A stretch of DNA of 64,000 nt, from contig CM037874.1 in NCBI GenBank assembly GCA_021292105.1, positions 39,968,404 to 40,032,403 of the forward strand, written 5' to 3'. The position numbers and the translations under genes were made by a program. Below are positions 56,531 through 64,000 of this stretch, piece by piece (positions within the stretch are counted from its first letter, which is position 1; every line of letters starts with the position of its first letter). Source of the DNA: Anadara kagoshimensis (Eukaryota > Mollusca > Bivalvia > Arcoida > Arcidae). The notes under the pieces were generated by a model. That model was given only the letters and a program-made list of their open reading frames with translations. It made no database searches and was not told where the DNA came from.

Positions 56531-56663
56531 ATAGCATTTGATTGGGGTCAAGTAGATAAGAATGCTTTGGCTAAATGTTTGCTTGCACTTTGTCGTGAAG
56601 TGAAGGAAAGTCTAACTGAAGAACCCAGACTTCTTAAACTCAAATCTCCTGTTTACATTCTTG
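56531..56663 (+). CDS. EF-hand/PPP gene, exon entering the phosphatase domain
   Basis: Acceptor TTGTATTTTCAG and donor CTTG|GTAAGT bound 133 bp (44 codons plus one base, phase 1). It reads IAFDWGQVDKNALAKCLLAL, CREVKESLTEEPRLLKLKSP, VYILG. The pattern helix - (S/T)xEPxLLxL - hydrophobic strand - G corresponds to the stretch just before the GDxHG metal-binding motif of PPP phosphatases (PP1/PP2A/calcineurin class), where PP1 has a similar LLxLxxP...GDIHG order. The next exon should therefore begin with two bases completing Gly and then encode Asp-x-His-Gly. That exon is not found between 56664 and 64000, so it must lie downstream. Family placement is by local resemblance only. Confidence 0.85.
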
Positions 56664-56825
56664 GTAAGTGTGATATTTTGTAATGTGTAATAAAAAGAGG
56701 CCCTCGTCATTTAGCTCATAAGATAAATAGCTCATAGAATATGTTTACAGTAATGATGATGAATCTTACAGTGATTTAAGTGATAACTCTGTAAAAATAA
56801 GTTGTTAGTTATTAGCTTAAAATGC

Positions 56826-59800
56826 AGAAAGGACAAGTGAACTTACACCATAGTGAAACCTGTGAAAGGACAAGTGAACTTACACCATAGTGAAACCTGT
56901 GAAAGGACAAGTGAACTTACACCATAGTGAAACCTGTGAAAGGACAAGAGAACTTACACCATAGTGAAACCTGTGAAAGGACAAGAGAACTTACACCATT
57001 GTGAAACCTGTGAAAGGACAAGTGAACTTACACCATAGTATAACCTGTGAAAGGACAAGAGACTTACACCATAGTGAAACCTGTGAAAGGACAAGAGAAC
57101 TTACACCATAGTGAAACCTGTGAAAGGACAAGAGAACTTACACCATAGTATAACCTGTGAAAGGACAAGAGAACTTACACCATAGTATAACCTGTGAAAG
57201 GACAAGAGAACTTACACCATAGTGAAACCTGTGAAAGGACAAGAGAACTTACACCATAGTATAACCTGTGAAAGGACAAGTGAACTTACACCATAGTATA
57301 ACCTGTGAGAGGACTAGAGAACTTACACCATAGTATAACCTGTGAAAGGACAAGAGAACTTACACCATAGTATAACCTGTGAAAGGACAAGAGAACTTAC
57401 ACCATAGCGAAACCTGTGAAAGGACAAGAGAACTTACACCATAGTATAACCTGTGAAAGGACAAGAGAACTTACACCATAGTATAACCTGTGAAAGGACA
57501 AGAGAACTTACACCATAGTATAACCTCTGAAAGGACAAGAGAACTTACACCATAGTATAACCTGTGAGAGGACTAGAGAACTTACACCATAGTATAACCT
57601 GTGAAAGGACAAGAGAACTTACACCATAGTATAACCTCTGAAAGGACAAGTGAACTTACACCATAGTGAAACCTGTGAAAGGACAAGAGAACTTACACCA
57701 TAGTATAACCTGTGAAAGGACAAGAGAACTTACACCATAGTTTAACCTGTGAAAAGACAAGAGAACTTACACCATAGTATAACCTGTGAAAGGACAAGTG
57801 AACTTACACCATAGTGAAACCTGTGAAAGGACAAGAGAACTTACATCATAGTATAACCTGTGAAAGGACAAGAAAACTTACACCATAGTATAACCTGTGA
57901 AAGGACAAGAGAACTAACACCATAGTATAACCTGTGAAAGGACAAGAGAACTTACACCATAGTGAAACCTGTGAAAGGACAAGAGACCTTACACCATAGT
58001 GAAACCTGTGAAAGGACAAGAGAACTTACACCATAGTGAAACCTGTGAAAGGACAAGAGAACTTACACCATAGTATAACCTATGAAAGGACAAGAGAACT
58101 TACACCATAGTGAAACCTGTGAAAGGACAAGAGAACTTACACCATAGTATAACCTGTGAAAGGACAAGTGAACTTACACCATAGTGAAACCGGTGAAAGG
58201 ACAAGAGAACTTACACCATAGTATAACCTGTGAAAGGACAAGAGAACTTACACCATAGTATAACCTGTGAAAGGACAAGAGACTTACACCATAGCGAAAC
58301 CTGTGAAAGGACAAGAGAACTTACACCATAGCGAAACCTGTGAAAGGACAAGAGAACTTACACCATAGTATACCCTGTGAAAGGACAAGAGAACTTACAC
58401 CATAGCGAAACCTGTGAAAGGACAAGAGAACTTACACCATAGCGAAACCTGTGAAAGGACAAGAGAACTTACACCATAGTATAATCTGCGAAAGGACAAG
58501 AGAACTTGCACCATAGTGAAACCTGTGAAAGGACAAGAGAACTTACACCATAGTGAAACCTGTGAAAGGACAAGAGAACTTACACCATAGTAACCTGTGA
58601 AAGGACAAGAGACTTACACCATAGCGAAACCTGTGAAAGGACAAGAGACTTACACCATAGTGAAACCTGTGAAAGGACACGTGAACTTACACCATAGTGA
58701 AACCTGTGAAAGGACAAGTGAACTTACATCATAGTGAAACCGGTGAAAGGACAAGAGAACTTAACACCATAGTATAACCTGTGAAAGGACAAGTGAACTT
58801 ACACCAAAGTGAAACCTGTGAAAGGACAAGAGAACTTACACCATAGTATAACCTGTGAAAGGACAAGAGAACTTACACCATAGTATAACCTGTGAAAGGA
58901 CAAGAGACTTACACCATAGTATAACCTGTGAAAGGACAAGAGACTTACACCATAGTGAAACCGGTGAAAGGACAAGAGAACTAACACCATAGTGAAACCT
59001 GTGAAAGGACAAGTGAACTTACACCATAGTGAAACCTGTGAAAGGACACGTGAACTTACACCATAGTGAAACCGGTGAAAGGACAAGTGAACTTACATCA
59101 TAGTGAAACCGGTGAAAGGACAAGAGAACTTAACACCATAGTATAACCTGTGAAAGGACAAGTGAACTTACACCAAGTGAAACCTGTGAAAGGACAAGAG
59201 AACTTACACCATAGTATAACCTGTGAAAGGACAAGAGAACTTACACCATAGTATAACCTGTGAAAGGACAAGAGAACTTACACCATAGTATAACCTGTGA
59301 AAGGACAAGAGAACTTACACCATAGTGAAACCTGTGAAAGGACAAGTGAACTTACACCATAGTATAACCTGTGAAAGGACAAGAGAACTTACACCATAGT
59401 ATAACCTGTGAAAGGACAAGAAACTTACACCATAGTATAACCTGTGAAAGGACAAGAGAACTACACCATAGTATAACCTGTGAAAGGACAAGAGAACTTA
59501 CACCATAGTATAACCTGTGAAAGGACAAGTGAACTTACACCATAGTATAACCTGTGAAAGGACAAGAGTTACACCATAGTATAACCTGTGAAAGGACAAG
59601 AGAACTTACACCATAGTATAACCTGTGAAAGGACAAGTGAACTTACACCATAGTGTAACCTGTGAAAGGACAAGTGAACTTACACCATAGTATAACCTGT
59701 GAAAGGACAAGAGAACTTACACCATAGTGAAACCTGTGAAAGGACAAGTGAACTTACACCATAGTATAACCTGTGAAAGGACAAGATAACTTACACCATA

Positions 59801-61140
59801 GTATAACCTGTGAAAGGACAAGAGAACTAACACCATAGTATAACCTGTGAAAGGACAAGAGAACTTACACCATAGTGAAACCTGTGAAAGGACAAGAGAA
59901 CTTACACCATAGTGAAACCTGTGAAAGGACAAGAGAACTTACACCATAGTGAAACCTGTGAAAGGACAAGAGAACTTACACCATAGTATAACCTGTTTAA
60001 GGACAAGAGACTTACACCATAGTATAACCTGTGAAAGGACAAAAGAACTTACACCATAGTATAACCTGTGAAAGGACAAGAGAACTTACACCATAGTGAA
60101 ACCTGTGAAAGGACAAGAGAAATTACACCATAGTATAACCTGTGAAAGGACAAGAGACTTACACCATAGTATAACCTGTGAAAGGACAAGAGAACTTACA
60201 CCATAGTGAAACCTGTGAAAGGACAAGAGAACTTACACCATAGTATAACCTGTGAAAGGACAAGAGAACTTACACCATAGTGAAACCTGTGAAAGGACAA
60301 GAGAACTTACACCATAGTGAAACCTGTGAAAGGACAAGAGAACTTACACCATAGTGAAACCTGTGAAAGGACAAGAGAACTTACACCATAGTATAACCTG
60401 TGAAAGGACAAGAGAACTTACACCATAGTGAAACCTGTGAAAGGACAAGAGAACTTACACCATAGTGAAACCTGTGAAAGGACAAGAGAACTTACACCAT
60501 AGTGAAACCTGTGAAAGGACAAGAGAACTTACACCATAGTGAAACCTGTGAAAGGACAAGAGAACTTACACCATAGTATAACCTGTGAAAGGACAAGAGA
60601 ACTTACACCATAGTGAAACCTGTGAAAGGACAAGAGAACTTACACCATAGTGAAACCTGTGAAAGGACAAGAGAACTTACACCATAGTGAAACCTGTGAA
60701 AGGACAAGAGAACTTACACCATAGTATAACCTGTGAAAGGACAAGAGAACTTACACCATAGTGAAACCTGTGAAAGGACAAGAGAACTTACACCATAGTG
60801 AAACCTGTGAAAGGACAAGAGAACTTACACCATAGTGAAACCTGTGAAAGGACAAGAGAACTTACACCATAGTGAAACCTGTGAAAGGACAAGAGAACTT
60901 ACACCATAGTATAACCTGTGAAAGGACAAGAGAACTTACACCATAGTGAAACCTGTGAAAGGACAAGAGAACTTACACCATAGTGAAACCTGTGAAAGGA
61001 CAAGAGAACTTACACCATAGTATAACCTGTGAAAGGACAAGAGAACTTACACCATAGTGAAACCTGTGAAAGGACAAGAGAACTTACACCATAGTGAAAC
61101 CTGTGAAAGGACAAGAGAACTTACACCATAGTGAAACCTG
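56826..61140. repeat. 37-bp minisatellite, ~117 units, 4.3 kb
   Basis: The unit is AAAGGACAAGAGAACTTACA followed by CCATAGTATAACCTGTG, with two main alternations: GAGAAC/GTGAAC and TATAACC/GAAACC. Occasional deletions (GAGACTTAC) and substitutions (GAGAGGACTAG, AACCGGTG) mark older parts, while 60200-61140 is almost uniform with TATAACC units spaced mostly four or five apart. It lies in the intron after the exon at 56531, starting about 160 bases past the donor. Confidence 0.97.
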
Positions 61141-61299
61141 TCATTGCTCGGAAAATGACAAAATTAACTCTGGACAATATTCATTCTTTATTTCATTGAA
61201 AATCACTCTTCTGAACAAAAACACCACATCATTTGTTAATTTACAAAACATGGTTAAACTGGAATTACTGGAATGTAACCATTGAAAGCAAAAACCTAT

Positions 61300-61995
61300 A
61301 ATTGACCATTGCAGCCTTGTTTATATATCAATTTTGTTGAAACATTAAACATGCAAATAAGGTGTACCTTGACCTTTGAAACTATAATGCTCATTTATAT
61401 ATCAAAATGATCATAAGGCCAATATCTTCAATATTCTAATATACATGCCTATGTAAAATATTTATAGTTTTCAAGATAATTAATAATCAATTCAGTATTC
61501 ATTTGCATCTGTGACCTTGACCTTTGGACCCATTACCTACATTCATATATCAAAATGATTGTTAGAATAATACCTAAAATATTCTAATATACATGGCTAT
61601 GCAAAATGTTTATAGTTTTCAAGATAATTAACCATTTAGGTATTTGTTTGTATCTGTGGCCTTCACCTTTGAACCCATGAGCTTCATTCATGTGTCAAAA
61701 TGACTGTTGGGCCAATACCTACAATATTATAATATACAGGCATATACAATACGTTTATATTTTGAGATAATTAAGCATTGCAGTACTTGTTTGCATCTGT
61801 GAACTTGACCTTTGAACCCATGACCTTTATTCATATATCAAAATGACCATTGTGCCATTACCTACAATGTTCTAATATGCATGCCTATACAAGAAAGTTA
61901 TTAGTTTTGCAGATAATTAACTATTTTGGTATAGTTGTGCATCTGTGGCCTTGACCTTTGTTCCCATGACTTTGATCTATTTCATATCAATACCT
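61300..61995 (-). repeat. Family A internal tandem units, inverted
   Basis: Four to five units of about 150 bp, reverse complement of those at 9280-9970: CTTGACCTTTGAACCCATGA, TTCATATATCAAAATGA, GGCCAATACCTACAATATTCTAATATACATGCC-type phrases and TTTATAGTTTTCAAGATAATTA recur. The head of the element is missing here; it may be the one at 63375 separated by an insertion of family C. Confidence 0.85.
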
Positions 61996-62324
61996 ACAAT
62001 TGACTGAAAATCCCATGCCATTATCACCTGTAAAGTTTAAAAAAAGCATTTATCAAAGGTCAAAAACTGAACATGACCTTTATCTTTGATCTTGACATCT
62101 ATTGGAAGAAAATAGTAAGACAAGATCAACAGTGAAAACTCCATACAATTATCTTAGCTGTTATTGAGTTATAACAATAAATGTCTCATTTTAAACTTTA
62201 ATATATAATTTTACGCAAAAAAACATGTAACCTATTTTTCGTCCAATTGTCATGAAAAACACAATTTAAATGTTCCCAGGTATCCTGATTCCAAATATCC
62301 AATCAAAATTTGCCTGCACCTGTT

Positions 62325-63365
62325 GGTTTCAGAGAAGAATTTTTGTACCACGTTCACGACAGTGAAAGTGTACATTGCTTTTGCTTTCTCTAAAATCCGG
62401 CTTCTTTACTATGAAACAGTATGAAATAGTACGCATCGGAAATAGTGCGCCTGGTAAATGGACGTGAAAGGAAATATATCTGTTTTATCTTGAGATATGC
62501 ATTTTGAGATGGGTAATGCAGTTGGTTACGTATGCACATTTGGAATAAATTTTCGGAATATATCTCGGAATCTAGTAAAATATTGCCATGGGGTGAATCC
62601 AATAATTTGTGCAGTCTGGCGAACTGATCTCGTAGAATACAATAAAAAGTAGTCGGGGAAGTTTGCGTCCTACGATGTAAAATCATAACTTTTTATGAAT
62701 TAAACAACAACGGCAGGTGAATTTAAATAATTCTTTATAAATCGGCAGTAATAGGATAACGTATTTTGGTGTTGAGGTATTCTGTCACATTTTAAAACTG
62801 ATTTATCATTTAGATTTCACTTTCGTGAAAGGGAGATAAATCGTACAGTGCCAAATGAAAACCGAGTACATGGAACATTTGTAAATGTGGATTTTAAATA
62901 CTTCACCGATTTGGAAGTAAAATAAATAAACATGAAATGGGAATATTGTGAGTGATAATCAGCAGTTTATTGAAAACCAGACTTAACAGCAAATGATCCA
63001 GTAACATACAAACGCTAGAATGAACCCCCTCATAGAGACAGTCGGGTCTGCAAAAACTCTACTTTCTCTCTATCCAAATGACAAACAATGATCAGGTACC
63101 ATGTATAAAACTTTATTAAATTTTAAATACTGATCGTCTTTGTTATATATTTATGGACTTTTTTCTGCAGTTTTTTAATTAGCAATACAAGGTTTGGTAC
63201 ATTGTTTCTTTTTCAAAAACACCCACATTTGTCGGGTCTATGCACCGATCGACCCCTACCCCACCCCACCCCCCCCCGGGGGATTTTTGGTTATATTCAT
63301 AGTCTTGCCCCAACACCATTTTCCCAACTACGCTGTACAGCAGCACAGCAGTGCTATGTTTTTCA
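62325..63365. repeat. Dispersed repeat family C, most complete copy
   Basis: It carries both the proximal part (GACAGTGAAAGTGTACATTG to GTGAAAGGGAGATAAATC; compare 41935-42310) and the distal part (GATTTGGAAGTAAAATAAAT to CAGTGCTATG; compare 10897-11300 and 43566-43625), with a C-rich run at 63261-63278. It sits between inverted family-A pieces at 61300-61995 and 63375-63547, so it probably inserted into a family-A element. Confidence 0.75.
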
Positions 63366-63374
63366 TCTTGCTGG

Positions 63375-63547
63375 ACGTGGTCAAACACATTTTGAAAGCC
63401 TGTTACCAAGGCATGATAATCCCCAAGTTTCATCAAATTTATCTCAGTAGTTTTGGAGGAGAAGATTAAAATGTAAAGTTTACGCACAACAGACGACAGA
63501 TGGTGAAAGATTGCAATAGTTCATCCGAGCTTTGCTCAGGTGAGCTA
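63375..63547 (-). repeat. Family A head, inverted
   Basis: Read on the minus strand: TTAGCTCACCTGAGCAAAGC, TCGGATGAACTATTGCAATC, then CTCCTCCAAAACTACTGAG. It is head-to-head with the next family-A copy. Confidence 0.8.
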
Positions 63548-63556
63548 AAAACTTTT

Positions 63557-64000
63557 TTGAGCTCACATGAGGCAAAGGCTCAGATGAGCTATTGCTCTCT
63601 ATCTTTGTATGTTGTCCTTCTTTAGTCATCTGTCGTGATAAACTTTTCACACTTTAATTAACTTCTGCAAAACTACTGGCCCAAATTGAATGATATTTAG
63701 CAGTAATGGTGTCTAGGTAAATGGGCTTTCGGATTTGCACAAATAAAGGGGTTATGTCCCCTTGGGGCCCCATAAAGGGAGAAATTGTGAAAATCTTTAC
63801 AAATCATCCCCCCCTGGACATACAATAGCTATAGCTTAGATATTTCATGTAAAACATACTTAGGGTGCCTTGATGGCCAAGATGGGGAAATGGCAAGGTA
63901 CTTAATGGGGAAATGGCAAGGCACTTAATGGGGAAATGGCAAGGTACTTAATGGGGAAATTGCTAAAATTAGTGTATTTGTCAATATATCTGAAAACTAT
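63557..64000 (+). repeat. Family A copy, cut by the window end
   Basis: TTGAGCTCACATGAGGCAAA head, then CAAAACTACTGGCCCAAATTG, GGGGCCCCATAAAGGGA and three short tandem GGGGAAATGGCAAGG(T/C)AC units at 63883-63955. It runs out of the window. Confidence 0.85.

Noticed and set aside
55797-56537. Cys/His/Thr-rich minus-strand open frames up to 206 residues
   Set aside because: Translation of the 19-bp minisatellite in rotating frames, not a zinc-binding protein.
58799-59932. Minus-strand frames reading SFHRFHYGVS repeats
   Set aside because: By-product of the 37-bp minisatellite; frames are broken by unit-length changes.
63179-63487. Overlapping frames on both strands (102, 91 and 82 residues)
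   Set aside because: They lie in repeat families C and A; Pro/Gly runs come from the poly-C/poly-G tract.

Overview
The window looks like intron-dominated genomic DNA from an animal, most likely a bivalve mollusc. That assignment is an inference: base composition is AT-rich, exons are short and separated by kilobase introns with GT/AG borders, and the dispersed repeats include the 'TTTAGCTCACCTGAG...' family, 'AGGGAGATAA' elements and tRNA-derived SINEs that I associate with bivalve genomes. There are no bacterial operons, CRISPR arrays or phage genes. Most of the longer open frames are by-products of tandem repeats.

I recognise one gene, on the + strand, as eleven exon candidates between about 1.7 and 56.7 kb (1733-1844 tentative; 14303-14429; 34349-34522; 34911-34994; 37540-37668; 40289-40416; 41174-41320; 48986-49077; 53885-53967; 54123-54203; 56531-56663). 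Apart from the 92-bp exon at 48986 the codon phases join consistently. The protein has an N-terminal EF-hand region with one canonical calcium loop (DTNSDGQLQFEE), a basic Ser-rich linker, and then a segment ending KLKSPVYILG. That segment resembles the strand just before the metal-binding GDxHG motif of PPP-family Ser/Thr phosphatases. The catalytic domain itself must lie beyond the window. EF-hands placed before a PPP domain is the reverse of the PPEF/RdgC order. The 92-bp exon, if included, shifts the frame to a TGA in the exon at 54123, so it is either a regulatory cassette or an unseen exon lies beside it.

The most striking structure is in the intron between the second and third exons. 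A 51-bp tandem repeat fills about 18.9 kb (about 14.5-33.4 kb, roughly 370 units). It is organised in higher-order blocks of 17 units (867 bp), 30 units (1530 bp) and about 71 units (about 3.6 kb, three copies). The unit length is a multiple of three and one sense frame stays open, giving long non-genic open frames. Further minisatellites lie in other introns: 38 bp (11.86 kb), 19 bp (55.8-56.5 kb, ending right at a splice acceptor) and 37 bp (56.8-61.1 kb, about 117 units).

The rest is a mosaic of mobile-element debris: three TTAA-flanked terminal-inverted-repeat (TIR) elements (12271-14181, 35188-36440, 44501-48919), a fourth possible one nested in the last (46631-48222), a hAT-type MITE with a perfect 8-bp target duplication (38907-39625), a TA-flanked 2-kb element inserted into an older repeat (49291-51295), a decayed hAT transposase with a zinc-finger N-terminus (7595-8380), SINEs, a 150-bp fold-back and a 26-bp-arm palindrome. 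A possible head-to-head promoter lies at about 1.38-1.73 kb.
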